Shown: piece after piece, positions 1 through 9,329 of the stretch
Layout: the number at the start of each line of letters is the position of its first letter
Position numbering within the stretch: the first letter of the stretch is position 1
Assembly (NCBI RefSeq): GCF_000280055.1
Contig: NZ_ALAB01000010.1
Span: forward strand, 62,001-126,000
Length of the DNA: 64,000 bases
Direction of reading: 5' to 3'
Origin: Alishewanella aestuarii B11
Lineage (GTDB): Bacteria > Pseudomonadota > Gammaproteobacteria > Enterobacterales > Alteromonadaceae
The notes under the pieces: generated by a model
The model's input: only the letters and a program-made list of their open reading frames with translations
What the model was told of the DNA's origin: nothing
Databases searched by the model: none
Made by a program: the position numbers and the translations under genes

Positions 1-2
1 AA

Positions 3-2738
3 GGCCGGATTTGGGTCGGTACCAAAGCCGGTTTATCGGTGTTCCATCCGCAACAATGGCAATTTCAGCGTTTACCGCTCTACAACGAAGTCACGTCATT
101 ACTCGAGCTGGATAACGGTGAAATCTGGGTTGCTGCCGACCAACTGTTCAGTGTCAGTCAGGGCCAGGTGAAACGGGTGGAACATATCAAAGCCGTTGTC
201 AGCCAGCTAACGTATTTTCAGCAACAGCTGTGGGTTGCCGCGGCGGAATATTTGTATCAGCGGACCCCTGAGGGCGAGTGGTTACAACATGCGTTGCCAA
301 CAGAATTAATGCAAACCCCACTCTACGATCTCAGTGGTACCGATGAGGGCTTATTTCTGGCCAGTGAATCCGGGCTATACCGGCTGACTGAGCAGGGGGT
401 CAGAGCGCAGGCTCTGCCAGATGGCAGCGTGGCGCCGGTGTATCAGGTGTTGCAGGATGCCCATGGTGCAACCTGGATCTCAGCCTACCGCAAGTTGTTC
501 TACCGTTTTGGCCAGGAGCATTGGCAAACTGTTACGCTGGAGGAGTTAGGCAGTTCGCCATGGTTTAGCGCGCTGTATCAGGATCAACAACAACATCTGT
601 GGCTAAGCAGTTTTAGCGACGGTGTGTTTCGCGCCAGCCTGGCGCAGATCCGGCGATTACTGCCCGGTCATGAGCCGGTGGTACGTAGCCTCGGGTTGAC
701 ACCACAAGGACAATTGCTGATAGCGGCCCAGACTGAGTTAGGTATTCTCGATAAGGCCGGCTTCTACCGGCAATTACTGGCGGAAGAGGCGTTGCAGGCG
801 CAAACAGTCCATGACATGTTCTGGCCGGATGGTCAGACGCTGTGGTTGGCCATGGAGCGCGGATTGTATCAGCTGGATGAGGAGCAGGCGCGTTTACTGC
901 CGGTATTCCCGCAGTTACAGGGACAAACGGTGAGGGCTATTTTGCCGGATCAGCAGGGACAGATTTGGATCGCGGCCTTGCAGGGCCTGTATCAGGTTAT
1001 TGATGGCGAACTCCATTTCTCAGAGCTGAATCAGCAGCTTGAATCACGTCAGATCACCACCCTGAATCGTAACGAGCGGCAGCTATTATTGGGTACCAGT
1101 CGCGGTTTGTACCGCTGGCAGAATAACAGATTAAGCCGGCAGGGCTCAGGCACTGCGCTCTACAACGCCTATATACTGGCGGCGCTGCTACTACCGGATG
1201 ATACTATGCTGGTCAGTACTCTGGATGACGGGATCTTTATTATGTTACCAGGGCAGAGCTGGCAGCATTTGCACGGTGGTAATGGCCTGGTGCATGGTCC
1301 GGCAGTGAGTTTTTACTATCATCAACATAGTGGCTGGATTTGGGTTAGTACCCACAAGGGTATCTTTCGTTTGCAACGCGCCAGTCTGGAAGCCGCCCGC
1401 ACTGAGGGCTACCGGCTGGAAGAGATTTTATCGCCATTTGATCGGCAAATGGGCTCGCTGTCGAGTCGATGCTGCAATGGCGCTGGTGCAGCCAAGGTCG
1501 TCTACTGGCAGCAACAGCTTTGGTATCCGACGTTAAAAGGCGTCGTCAGTGTGCCTGAGCTGCCGGCAGTCAGTGCGTTACCAGAGCCAAGGCCGCACCT
1601 GAAATCGGTTAATGCGCAGCATTTTTACCCGGTTGCCGCCACGCAGCGTAGTGTGGTGCTGGAGCAATATGAGCGCAATATGCAGCTTAACTTTACCGCG
1701 CTGGAGTTTGACCGGCCGGAAAGTCTGGTATTTCGCTATAAGTTAGAGGGTTTTGATCAGGATTGGCAAGTCAGCCCGCTGCGCCGCGAAGCGGTGTACA
1801 CTAACCTGCCGCCGGGTAATTTTGAATTCTTATTGCAGGTAAAGTACCGGCATCAGCAATGGCAGGATGCGGCACAGACACAACTGCAGCTGGTGATCCC
1901 ACGCCGTTTTGATGAGACGCTGCTCTATCGTCTACTCTGGTTATTGCTATTTATCAGCACCCTTTACGGCTTGTTCTGGTTATACCGGCAGAACGCTCTG
2001 CTAAAACAAGAGCAATTGGCGCGTCTGGTGCAACAGCGCACGCAGGAGTTGGAGAACAGCAATCAGCGATTGAATGTGCTGAACGAACAACTGCAGCAAC
2101 TAACCCACCGTGATAGTCTGACCGGTTTACGCAATAGCCGTTTTCTGTCTGAGCAACTACCAAAAGACATTGAGCACTTTCAGCGCAATATCGACAGCCT
2201 GCAACAGCAAGGCAAGATTATTGCGTTGCTGGTGCTGCAAGCGGATGGGCTGGATCAGCTGCTGGCCACTCATGGTAAAGGTCTGGCGGATAGCCTGTTG
2301 CAACACTTTAGTGCGGTGTTAAGCCGCGAAACCCGCGGCTCAGACTATGTTGTGCGCTTAGACGACGGGCGTTTTGTTGTAGTGTTTCGGGAAATTTTGC
2401 AACAACAAGTAGGCCCCTATAGCCGGCGGCTGTTGGATTTATTGTCCGGTAGCGACTTAGCGCTGGGTGATGGTAGTCCGTTGACCTTATCCGTGTCGGG
2501 CGCTTATGCCTGGTATCCTTTGCCATTACTCGGTGGCAGCCTGTTAAGTTGGGAGTTTTCATTGCAGTTGGCCAGCCTGGCATTGCGACAATTGCAGCAG
2601 CATGGCCGGGTTGCCAGAGTCGCCAGTCTGCAGTTTGCCAGTCAGTTGGATGCATTTGAATTTGAAGAAACTGCAGATTTAGAGCAACAGGTCAATCGCT
2701 TGCAGGCTGAGGGCCTGATTTGGCTTAAGACCGAATAA
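3..2738 (+). CDS. Membrane sensor protein, propeller + Y_Y_Y + degenerate GGDEF (5' truncated by window)
   Basis: The frame is open to the left edge: the codons just before the first possible start (GTG at 39) encode GRIWVGTKAGLSVFHP, a typical two-component-regulator propeller repeat, so the true start lies upstream of the window. The visible part is a long repeat region with IWVA/LWLA-type blades, a Y_Y_Y domain (about 1640-1880), one transmembrane helix (about 1918-1985), a short coiled coil and a GGDEF-like domain (about 2100-2660). The GGDEF entry motif DSLTGLRNSRF is intact, but the signature reads RLDDGRF instead of RxGGDEF and the metal-binding DxD/FK region is lost. I infer a periplasmic ligand sensor whose cytoplasmic output is no longer a working diguanylate cyclase; it may bind nucleotide or partners. 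A hairpin terminator follows directly. Confidence 0.85.
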   Translation, partial: GRIWVGTKAGLSVFHPQQWQFQRLPLYNEVTSLLELDNGEIWVAADQLFSVSQGQVKRVEHIKAVVSQLTYFQQQLWVAAAEYLYQRTPEGEWLQHALPTELMQTPLYDLSGTDEGLFLASESGLYRLTEQGVRAQALPDGSVAPVYQVLQDAHGATWISAYRKLFYRFGQEHWQTVTLEELGSSPWFSALYQDQQQHLWLSSFSDGVFRASLAQIRRLLPGHEPVVRSLGLTPQGQLLIAAQTELGILDKAGFYRQLLAEEALQAQTVHDMFWPDGQTLWLAMERGLYQLDEEQARLLPVFPQLQGQTVRAILPDQQGQIWIAALQGLYQVIDGELHFSELNQQLESRQITTLNRNERQLLLGTSRGLYRWQNNRLSRQGSGTALYNAYILAALLLPDDTMLVSTLDDGIFIMLPGQSWQHLHGGNGLVHGPAVSFYYHQHSGWIWVSTHKGIFRLQRASLEAARTEGYRLEEILSPFDRQMGSLSSRCCNGAGAAKVVYWQQQLWYPTLKGVVSVPELPAVSALPEPRPHLKSVNAQHFYPVAATQRSVVLEQYERNMQLNFTALEFDRPESLVFRYKLEGFDQDWQVSPLRREAVYTNLPPGNFEFLLQVKYRHQQWQDAAQTQLQLVIPRRFDETLLYRLLWLLLFISTLYGLFWLYRQNALLKQEQLARLVQQRTQELENSNQRLNVLNEQLQQLTHRDSLTGLRNSRFLSEQLPKDIEHFQRNIDSLQQQGKIIALLVLQADGLDQLLATHGKGLADSLLQHFSAVLSRETRGSDYVVRLDDGRFVVVFREILQQQVGPYSRRLLDLLSGSDLALGDGSPLTLSVSGAYAWYPLPLLGGSLLSWEFSLQLASLALRQLQQHGRVARVASLQFASQLDAFEFEETADLEQQVNRLQAEGLIWLKTE

Positions 2739-2740
2739 CA

Positions 2741-2763
2741 AAGGCTCCGTCAGGAGCCTTTAG
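2741..2763 (+). terminator. Hairpin terminator after the sensor gene
   Basis: AAGGCTCC / GGAGCCTT forms a perfect 8-bp stem with a GTCA loop, starting two bases after the sensor stop codon. The T-tract is short (CCTTTAG), so strength is uncertain. dxs converges on it from the other side and could use it too. Confidence 0.65.
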
Positions 2764-2812
2764 TTGCAGTGCAGTATTATGGCCAGGTTTCGCCTGGCTT
2801 ACGTTGTCTTGC

Positions 2813-4690
2813 TCACTTTGCCTGGCTTAGCGCGGTCAGCGCTTGCGCCTGTGTCAGGATCCCCTGGCTATCCAGGCCCAGCTCCTGATAAATTTCCTGC
2901 TGGCTGCCATGTTTAATAAACTCGTCCGGCAGTCCCAGGTTCATCACCTTACCTTGATAGTGATGCTGCACCAGGTATTCATTCACTGCCGAACCGGCAC
3001 CACCCATCAGTGCATTGTCTTCCACGGTCAGGATCTGGCCATGGCTGCGCATCAGCTGCTGTAATAGCTGCTCATCCAGCGGTTTTACAAAACGCATATC
3101 TACCAGGGTTGCGTTAAGGGTGTCGGCCGCTAACTGACAGGCTGCCAATAAGGGGCCAAAGGCCAGGATCGCCAGCTGTTCGCCCTGACGCACCAGCCGG
3201 GCTTTACCGATAGGTAGTAATTCCATCTTTTCTTCTGCAGCAATACCGGTACCACTGCCTCTTGGATAGCGCACCGCTGCAACACCGGGATGTTGATAGC
3301 CGGTATACAACATCTGCCGGCATTCGTTTTCATCCGATGGCACCATAATGGTGATATTCGGGATGCAGCGCATAAAACTGATATCGAAGGCACCCTGATG
3401 CGTAGGGCCATCCGCGCCAACAATGCCGGCTCGGTCAATGGCGAATAACACATCCAGTTGCTGTAGAGCAACGTCGTGAATTAACTGATCATAGCCACGT
3501 TGTAAGAAACTGGAGTAAATAGCGACGACTGGCTTCAGACCCTCAATCGCCATCCCTGCGGCAAGGGTAACAGCATGCTGTTCGGCAATGGCGACATCGA
3601 AATAGCGTTTAGGAAAACGTCTGGAGTAGGCCACCAGATCTGACCCCTCGCGCATGGCCGGGGTTATTGCCTGCAGTCGTTCATCCTGCTCAGCCATATC
3701 GCAAATCCACTGGCCGAAAATATTCGAAAAGCTCGGTAAACCGGCTTTTTTGGCTGGTTGGCTGCTGGCACTGGGGTCAAACTTGGAGACTGCGTGATAG
3801 CCGATAGGATCGGCCTCGGCCGGGGCATAGCCTTTACCTTTTTTGGTGACTATATGCAGCAGTTGCGGCCCCTTTAGCTGACGCATATTGCGAATGGTGT
3901 CAACCAGCGACAGCACATCGTGACCGTCTATCGGGCCAATATAGTTAAAACCCAGCTCCTCAAAGAAGGTACCTGGTGTCACCATGCCTTTAAAATGTTC
4001 TTCAGCTTTGCTGGCCAGTTCATGCAACGGCGGCATACCACGCAGGATCTTTTTACCCCCTTCACGCAGGCTGGTGTAAAAACTGCCGGACAGAATGCGG
4101 GCAAAATACTGATTCAGCGCGCCAACGTTCTCAGAAATCGACATTTCGTTGTCGTTCAGGATCACCAGCATGTCGGGTTTGACCTCACCGGCATGATTTA
4201 GTGCTTCAAATGCCATACCGGCGGTAATGGCGCCATCACCAATTACGGCCACGACTTTACGCTGGCTTTTGGCTTGCTGTGCGGCAATAGCCATGCCCAG
4301 AGCCGCACTGATCGAGGTGCTGGAGTGACCGACGGATAATACGTCATACTCGCTTTCTTCGCGGTACGGAAACGGATGCAGGCCATCTTTTTGCCGGATG
4401 GTGTGCATCCGCTCACGACGACCAGTCAGGATTTTGTGTGGATAGGCCTGATGGCCGACATCCCAGATCACCCGATCAAAGGGGGTATTGTAGACATAAT
4501 GCAGGGCGACAGTTAACTCTACCGTACCCAGGCCTGAGGCGAAGTGACCACTGCTCTGGCTGACCGTTTTTAATAAAAACTGGCGCAATTCCTGACTCAG
4601 TTGCGGTAATTGCTCCTGCGGCAGCAACCTGAGTTGCTCCGGCAGGTTAGCCTTGTCCAGTAGCGGATAATCCGTCATATCAATATGCAT
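2813..4690 (-). CDS. dxs: 1-deoxy-D-xylulose-5-phosphate synthase
   Basis: Thiamine-diphosphate enzyme that condenses pyruvate and glyceraldehyde 3-phosphate to DXP, the entry step of the MEP isoprenoid pathway and a precursor of thiamine and pyridoxal. At 625 aa it is full length. The TPP-binding motif [19 protein letters not shown] lies near residue 150; the transketolase pyrimidine-domain segment [15 protein letters not shown] is near residue 420; [19 protein letters not shown] sequence marks the N-terminal substrate region (here [14 protein letters not shown]). It is the last gene of xseB-ispA-dxs, 23 bases after ispA, an order found in many gammaproteobacteria. Nothing unusual is seen. 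Confidence 0.97.
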   Translation of the reverse strand: MHIDMTDYPLLDKANLPEQLRLLPQEQLPQLSQELRQFLLKTVSQSSGHFASGLGTVELTVALHYVYNTPFDRVIWDVGHQAYPHKILTGRRERMHTIRQKDGLHPFPYREESEYDVLSVGHSSTSISAALGMAIAAQQAKSQRKVVAVIGDGAITAGMAFEALNHAGEVKPDMLVILNDNEMSISENVGALNQYFARILSGSFYTSLREGGKKILRGMPPLHELASKAEEHFKGMVTPGTFFEELGFNYIGPIDGHDVLSLVDTIRNMRQLKGPQLLHIVTKKGKGYAPAEADPIGYHAVSKFDPSASSQPAKKAGLPSFSNIFGQWICDMAEQDERLQAITPAMREGSDLVAYSRRFPKRYFDVAIAEQHAVTLAAGMAIEGLKPVVAIYSSFLQRGYDQLIHDVALQQLDVLFAIDRAGIVGADGPTHQGAFDISFMRCIPNITIMVPSDENECRQMLYTGYQHPGVAAVRYPRGSGTGIAAEEKMELLPIGKARLVRQGEQLAILAFGPLLAACQLAADTLNATLVDMRFVKPLDEQLLQQLMRSHGQILTVEDNALMGGAGSAVNEYLVQHHYQGKVMNLGLPDEFIKHGSQQEIYQELGLDSQGILTQAQALTALSQAK

Positions 4691-4713
4691 AGCTTAGTTA
4701 CCAAATACCTTGG

Positions 4714-5601
4714 TTAAAACGTTCTGGCGATTATATAGTGGGCAAAGGCCCGCAGTTCAGTTGTCTCGAATGGTAAGCTGTCGAGAGCCCGCAGCGCCTG
4801 TTGATACAGTTCATCCGCTTTAGCTCTGGCGCCATCCAAACCTAACAGTGCCGGATAGGTTGCCTTGTTAGCCCGTAAATCTGAGCCTTGCGGCTTGCCG
4901 AGTGTCAGGGTGTCGCCCTCAATATCCAGAATATCGTCCTGAACCTGAAATGCCAGACCCAGAGCACCGGCGAAAGTGGTCAGATGATGCAGGATCTGCT
5001 CATCCTGCAGCGGACTGCAATAATAGGCCAGCTTTACACTACACTCAATTAAGGCGCCGGTTTTTAGCCGGTGCATTTGCTCCAGTCTGGCCAGACTGAT
5101 CTGCTGATTGGTTTGCGCTAAATCAATGGCTTGCCCACCACACATGCCGGCGGCACCCGCTGCGCTTGCCAGTGCCCGCATCATCTGCACTTGCCGCTCT
5201 GCAGCGAGGTGCTGATAAGGGTGTGAACTTAGCACCTCGAACGCCAGTGCCTGTAACGCATCACCGGCCAGGATAGCTGTGGCTTCATCAAAGGCCTTGT
5301 GGCAGGTTGGCTTGCCACGGCGTAAATCGTCATTATCCATGGCGGGTAGGTCGTCATGGATCAGCGAATAGGTATGCAGCATTTCGATGGCCATCGCCGG
5401 GCCATCCAGGTCCGCCAGACTGGCACCGAGTAACTGGCCACACTGATAAACCAGATAAGGGCGCACCCGCTTACCACCAAGCAACAGGCTGTATGCCATC
5501 GCCGGGCAGAGTTCGGGGCTGGACGACTTTCTGGCGTCCAACAAAAGGGTCAGTTGCTGCTCCAGACGTTGCTGGAACAGCGGCAGGCTGGCTGGGGTCA
5601 A
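4714..5601 (-). CDS. ispA: (2E,6E)-farnesyl diphosphate synthase (TTG start)
   Basis: Short-chain prenyl transferase that makes farnesyl diphosphate from IPP and DMAPP/GPP, feeding quinones and undecaprenyl phosphate. The first aspartate-rich motif is in LIHDDLPAMDNDDLRRGKPT and the second in FQVQDDILDIEGD. The longest frame starts at 5685, but that would overlap xseB by more than 80 bases. I chose TTG at 5601, preceded by CAGGAG seven bases upstream and one base after the xseB stop. This gives 295 aa, close to the 299 aa of E. coli IspA. The extra N-terminal residues of the longer frame ([10 protein letters not shown]...) resemble nothing in the family. Translation is probably coupled to xseB. 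Confidence 0.93.
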   Translation of the reverse strand: MTPASLPLFQQRLEQQLTLLLDARKSSSPELCPAMAYSLLLGGKRVRPYLVYQCGQLLGASLADLDGPAMAIEMLHTYSLIHDDLPAMDNDDLRRGKPTCHKAFDEATAILAGDALQALAFEVLSSHPYQHLAAERQVQMMRALASAAGAAGMCGGQAIDLAQTNQQISLARLEQMHRLKTGALIECSVKLAYYCSPLQDEQILHHLTTFAGALGLAFQVQDDILDIEGDTLTLGKPQGSDLRANKATYPALLGLDGARAKADELYQQALRALDSLPFETTELRAFAHYIIARTF

Positions 5602-5602
5602 A

Positions 5603-5848
5603 TTAGTCTCCTGTCTCCGGACTAAAGGCCGCCAGACTCTCTTGCTGCTGCTGTTGCAGTAAAATCTGGACTTTCTGTTCGGCACCTTGCAGTTGCAGTT
5701 GACTGTGTTTAACCAGCGCTATGCCACGTTCAAATTGGCTCAGCGCCTGCTCGAGCGACAGTTCGCCCTGCTCCAGTTGCTGGACAATAAGCTCCAGTTC
5801 CTGCATCGACTGTTCAAACGGCATGGTGTCTGCGTTTTTTTTATTCAT
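5603..5848 (-). CDS. xseB: Exodeoxyribonuclease VII small subunit
   Basis: Small helical subunit that binds the XseA large subunit to form exonuclease VII, which degrades single-stranded DNA in the cytoplasm. The core [20 protein letters not shown] followed by [15 protein letters not shown] is the family signature, and the protein is 81 aa, the usual size. An upstream in-frame TTG at 5860 exists, but ATG at 5848 has GGGGAG five bases before it and fits family length. It begins the xseB-ispA-dxs operon. The C-terminus is rich in glutamine (LLQQQQQES). Confidence 0.93.
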   Translation of the reverse strand: MNKKNADTMPFEQSMQELELIVQQLEQGELSLEQALSQFERGIALVKHSQLQLQGAEQKVQILLQQQQQESLAAFSPETGD

Positions 5849-5872
5849 CCGACTCCCCAAAAACTGTGCGCA

Positions 5873-5901
5873 ACCTTATCCTAGCAGGCTATTATGGTCA
5901 A
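5873..5901 (-). promoter_or_regulatory. Candidate sigma-70 promoter for xseB-ispA-dxs
   Basis: On the minus strand TTGACC (-35) is followed after 17 bases by TAAGGT (-10). The -35 is good and the -10 poor (3 of 6). It sits about 25 bases upstream of the xseB start. Tentative. Confidence 0.3.
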
Positions 5902-5952
5902 TGCTGCACGACTTGGAAACGACTAAATTGGTATTTTGCGTTGAATTATTGC

Positions 5953-5979
5953 TTAATGTTCAGCAACTGAAGTCGATAA
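5953..5979 (+). promoter_or_regulatory. Candidate sigma-28 (FliA) promoter for pomAB
   Basis: TTAATGTT, an 11-base spacer, then GTCGATAA resembles the FliA consensus TAAAGTTT-N11-GCCGATAA: 7 of 8 at -10 and 5 of 8 at -35. The -10 and following bases (GTCGATAACAG) are identical to those of the much better sigma-28 site at 59895-59921. It lies 80 bases upstream of pomA, a class of gene often read by FliA. Confidence 0.45.
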
Positions 5980-6058
5980 CAGAGTGTTGGCTAAGGTAAA
6001 ATTAAGCTATACGTATAAAAGTTAGTCAGCACAATTTCTGTCGGTTAAGGAGTGAGAT

Positions 6059-6829
6059 GTGGATTTAGCGACGCTGATCGGAATGTTAGGCGCTATCGGC
6101 TTTGTGGTGATGGCGATGATTATCGGTAGTGCCGGTGATCCTGGGATGTTTGGCGATCTGGTCTCGGTGTTAATTGTGGTCGGGGGCTCGGTTTTTGTTG
6201 TACTGTCAAAGTTTACCCTGACACAGTTTCTCGGTGCCGGTAAGGCGGCGGTAAAAGCCTTTATGTTTAAGATTGAAGCCCCGGAAGAGCTGATTGAAAA
6301 GGCCGTGCAGCTGGGTGACTCAGCGCGCAAAGGTGGCTTCCTGGCGCTGGAAGAGGCGGAGATCCCGAATGCCTTTATGCAAAAAGGTATCAATATGCTG
6401 GTTGACGGCCACGATGCTGATGTGGTGCGGGCGACCTTGCAAAAAGATATTGCGCTGACCGAAAAACGGCATGAAAACGCTATCGGCGTATTTAAGAGTC
6501 TCGGCGATGTGGCGCCGGCGATGGGGATGATTGGTACTCTAATCGGTTTGGTGGCGATGCTATCCAATATGGACGATCCGAAAGCGATAGGCCCGGCGAT
6601 GGCGGTTGCACTGTTAACTACGCTTTATGGTGCCTTTATTGCCAACGTTATTGCCATCCCATTGGCCGATAAACTGGCCATTCGCAATCAACAGGAAAAG
6701 CTTAATAATATGCTGATTTTGGATGCCGTACTGGGGATCCAGGATGGCCAGAACCCGAAAGTGATCGAAGGGATCCTGCGCAATTATCTGGCTCAGGGTA
6801 AACGTGAGGTCGCCGGAGAAGCCGCATGA
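6059..6829 (+). CDS. pomA: Flagellar motor stator protein PomA
   Basis: Inner-membrane stator subunit that, with PomB, conducts ions (Na+ in the Pom type) and generates flagellar torque. At 256 aa it matches PomA/MotA length. TM1 starts at residue 4 (LATLIGMLGAIGFVVMAMII); the cytoplasmic loop carries DSARKGGFLALEEAEI, containing the conserved Arg-Lys and Glu that contact FliG; TM3/TM4 are near residues 150-205 with the conserved GDVAPAMGMIGTLIGLVAML block. The start is GTG at 6059 with TAAGGAG seven bases upstream. It overlaps pomB by ATGA. Expression is probably from the sigma-28-like site at 5953. Confidence 0.95.
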   Translation: MDLATLIGMLGAIGFVVMAMIIGSAGDPGMFGDLVSVLIVVGGSVFVVLSKFTLTQFLGAGKAAVKAFMFKIEAPEELIEKAVQLGDSARKGGFLALEEAEIPNAFMQKGINMLVDGHDADVVRATLQKDIALTEKRHENAIGVFKSLGDVAPAMGMIGTLIGLVAMLSNMDDPKAIGPAMAVALLTTLYGAFIANVIAIPLADKLAIRNQQEKLNNMLILDAVLGIQDGQNPKVIEGILRNYLAQGKREVAGEAA

Positions 6830-7767
6830 GTGATAGCGAGCAAGAGTGTAAATGCCCACCCCCTGGTTTACCCCAGTATATGGGCACCTTTGCCGATCTG
6901 ATGGCATTGTTAATGTGCTTCTTTGTGCTACTGCTGGCCTTTTCCGAAATGGATGTGTTGAAATTTAAGCAGATTGCCGGCTCCATGAAGTTTGCCTTTG
7001 GTGTGCAAAATAAAATTGAAGTGGATGATATTCCCAAGGGCACCAGTGTTATTGCGATGGAATTCCGGCCGGGGCGACCCGATCCGACGCCAATTGAAAC
7101 CATCCAGCAACAAACCATGGAAATGACGCAACAGGTGATTGAATTTCAGGCGGGCGAAGAAGATTCGGCCGGTGGACGCCAGGAACAGCGAGAAGATCAG
7201 ACTGGTGGCCAGTCTGCGTTAAATGCGGAAGAAACCGAAACCGCGGAAGCTATGGCTGAGGCTGCGCAGGAACAGATTAATGAAACGGTTAAGAAGATGG
7301 CGCAGGAGCTGGAGCAGCAGATTGTCGACGGAGCCATTGAACTGGAATCGCTGGGGCAGCAGATTATTATCCGTATTCGGGAAAATGGCTCTTTTCCGTC
7401 AGGCTCTTCCTTTCTACAACCCAGATTTAAACCCATTGTGCTGCAAATTGGCCGGATGCTGGTGGATATTCCGGGTGAGATTACTGTTAGTGGTCACACT
7501 GATGATTTCCAGGTCGCAGATGAGCTGCATCTGAACAACTGGGATTTATCGGCAAAACGCGCGGTGTCGGTTGCCAGTGAGTTGCTGCGGGCGCCCGGCT
7601 TTGACCGTAATCGCTTAATCGTGGTAGGACATGCCGATACCAGGCCCCTGGTACCCAATAATAGCGAGCTAAACCGGCGCCGGAACCGGCGGGTAGAAAT
7701 TGCCATTATGCAGGGTAAAGCCAAGGAGTCGGAGCCGGTCAGTTTACAACCGGTAAGCCCGCCTTAG
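6826..7767 (+). CDS. pomB: Flagellar motor stator protein PomB (OmpA-like C-terminus)
   Basis: Second stator subunit; anchors the stator to peptidoglycan and holds the ion-binding aspartate. The first 45 residues contain Cys8, Cys10 and Asp24 in FADLMALLMCFFVLLLAF, the same positions reported for Vibrio PomB, which supports the sodium-type assignment. A long acidic, Gln/Glu-rich linker follows (about 100-170), then an OmpA/MotB peptidoglycan-binding domain (about 180-300) with VSGHTDD and NRRRNRRVEI. The start overlaps the pomA stop (ATGA), so translation is coupled. A strong terminator follows 23 bases after the stop. Confidence 0.95.
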   Translation: MSDSEQECKCPPPGLPQYMGTFADLMALLMCFFVLLLAFSEMDVLKFKQIAGSMKFAFGVQNKIEVDDIPKGTSVIAMEFRPGRPDPTPIETIQQQTMEMTQQVIEFQAGEEDSAGGRQEQREDQTGGQSALNAEETETAEAMAEAAQEQINETVKKMAQELEQQIVDGAIELESLGQQIIIRIRENGSFPSGSSFLQPRFKPIVLQIGRMLVDIPGEITVSGHTDDFQVADELHLNNWDLSAKRAVSVASELLRAPGFDRNRLIVVGHADTRPLVPNNSELNRRRNRRVEIAIMQGKAKESEPVSLQPVSPP

Positions 7768-7790
7768 GCTAACCTACAATCAGCTACGCA

Positions 7791-7827
7791 GCCAGCATGT
7801 GCCTTGTTCGCACTTTGCTGGCTTTTT
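7791..7827 (+). terminator. Rho-independent terminator of pomAB
   Basis: GCCAGC-at-GTGC-loop-GCAC-ttt-GCTGGC followed by TTTTT: a two-part stem with a small internal bulge and a clean T-run, 23 bases after the pomB stop. Its T-run leads straight into the thiI -10 region. Confidence 0.85.
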
Positions 7828-7836
7828 CGCTATAAT
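7807..7836 (+). promoter_or_regulatory. Promoter of thiI
   Basis: A perfect TATAAT (7831-7836) lies 32 bases upstream of the thiI ATG. The best -35 at 18 bases is TTCGCA (7807-7812), which is moderate. It overlaps the descending arm of the pomB terminator. Confidence 0.5.
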
Positions 7837-7867
7837 GCGCGCCTTTTTTTGCTACCGACAAGCCATC

Positions 7868-9325
7868 ATGCTGGAATTTATTATCAAGCTGCACCCGGAA
7901 ATCTCGATCAAAAGTAAGTCAGTGCGAAAACGGCAGACCATGCTGTTGGAGCGCAACCTGAGAACCATCCTGAAACAACTGGATGAGCAGGTAGAAGTGC
8001 TGAATAACTTTGACCACCTTACCGTGCGCAGCCAGCAGGCAACGGCGTCATTGCGCAGCCAGATGATTGAACGTTTGAGCTGTATTCCCGGTATCGTCAG
8101 TTTTTCCCAGATGCAAACCCGGCAGTTTACCGATCTGCACGATATTTTTCTGCAGGTGGCGGCGGTTTATGAAGCTCAGTTGCCGGGCAAGACATTCTGT
8201 GTCCGGGTCAGGCGGCAGGGGAGCCACAGTTTTAGCTCGCTGGAAGCCGAGCGTTATATCGGTGGCGGGCTGAACCAGCGGGTCGGCAGTGCCAGGGTAC
8301 AACTGAAAAAGCCTGAGCTGACAATTAAGCTGGAAATTAAACAGGATCAGTTTTTACTGGTCAGCGAAAGCTTTGCTGGTATGGGCGGCTTCCCGCTACC
8401 GTCGCAATCTGATGTCTTGTCCTTGATCTCGGGCGGTTATGATTCAGCGGTAGCCAGCTATCTGATGATCCGCAAGGGGTTACGCACGCACTACCTGTTC
8501 TTCAATTTAGGTGGTGCCGCGCATGAAACTGGTGTGCGCGAAATGGCATTTTATCTGTGGCAAAAATACAGTTTGTCGCATCGGGTGAAATTTGTCAGTG
8601 TTGATTTTGCACCGGTAGTAACCGAAATTCTGGAGAGAGTGGAATCCGGCCTGATGGGCGTGGTGTTAAAACGGATGATGATGCGTGCCGCCAGTCAGGT
8701 AGCAGCAGATTTGGGTATCAAAGCGCTGGTGACCGGTGAGAGTATCGGTCAGGTTGCCAGCCAGACCATTGCCAACCTAGCGGTCATTGACCGGGTCACC
8801 GATACACTGATCCTGCGACCACTAATTTATCAGGATAAGCAAGAAATCATCAATCTGGCCAAGCAGATTGGTGCTGAGGAGTTATCCCGTACCATGCCGG
8901 AATACTGTGGCGTGATTTCAAAAAGCCCGACTGTCAATGCTGTGCTGTCTGAGGTGGAGGCGACGGAAGCGGCCTTTGACAGTGCCATCCTGCAGCAGGT
9001 GGTCCGGGAGGCGAAAATTCTGGATATTCGCACCGTCGAGTATCAGGCTGAGCAACAGGCCCGTACCGTGGCGGTAGAAGAGGTCTTGCCCGCGGATGCG
9101 GTGGTGCTGGATATCCGAGCACCGGATGAAACTGAGGCTAAACCTTTGCAATTGCATAGCCACCAGGTACAACAGATCCCCTTTTTCCGTCTGGCATCGC
9201 AATTCCCGCAACTGGATCAGAGCAAACAATATTACTGTTATTGTGAGCGCGGCGTAATGAGCCGGCTACAGGCCTTACTGCTGCAGGAAATGGGTTATCA
9301 AAATGTGGCGGTGTACCGGCCCTGA
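7868..9325 (+). CDS. thiI: tRNA 4-thiouridine synthase / thiazole biosynthesis sulfurtransferase
   Basis: Transfers sulfur to U8 of tRNA and, in thiamine synthesis, to ThiS. The start is ATG at 7868, giving MLEFIIKLHPEI, which matches the family N-terminus; the frame upstream of it is read-through of the promoter and terminator. Order: ferredoxin-like and THUMP domains (to about residue 165), adenylating PP-loop SGGYDS (188-193), conserved EYCGVISKSPTV (Cys near 345), and a C-terminal rhodanese domain (about 400-485) with active-site YCYCERGVMSR. At 485 aa it is the long E. coli-type form. No strong ribosome-binding site is visible. It converges with the PanE-like gene, leaving four bases. 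Confidence 0.96.
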   Translation: MLEFIIKLHPEISIKSKSVRKRQTMLLERNLRTILKQLDEQVEVLNNFDHLTVRSQQATASLRSQMIERLSCIPGIVSFSQMQTRQFTDLHDIFLQVAAVYEAQLPGKTFCVRVRRQGSHSFSSLEAERYIGGGLNQRVGSARVQLKKPELTIKLEIKQDQFLLVSESFAGMGGFPLPSQSDVLSLISGGYDSAVASYLMIRKGLRTHYLFFNLGGAAHETGVREMAFYLWQKYSLSHRVKFVSVDFAPVVTEILERVESGLMGVVLKRMMMRAASQVAADLGIKALVTGESIGQVASQTIANLAVIDRVTDTLILRPLIYQDKQEIINLAKQIGAEELSRTMPEYCGVISKSPTVNAVLSEVEATEAAFDSAILQQVVREAKILDIRTVEYQAEQQARTVAVEEVLPADAVVLDIRAPDETEAKPLQLHSHQVQQIPFFRLASQFPQLDQSKQYYCYCERGVMSRLQALLLQEMGYQNVAVYRP

Positions 9326-9329
9326 TAGC

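Noticed and set aside
5602-5685. Extended ispA start inside xseB
   Set aside because: It would overlap xseB by more than 80 bases; TTG 5601 has CAGGAG upstream and gives family length.
6022-6567. 181-codon minus-strand frame opposite pomA
   Set aside because: Low-complexity Ser/Thr/Ile-rich product that mirrors the pomA coding strand; a shadow frame.
7799-7867. N-terminal extension of thiI in the longest open frame
   Set aside because: It reads through the pomB terminator and the thiI -10; the family N-terminus starts at ATG 7868.
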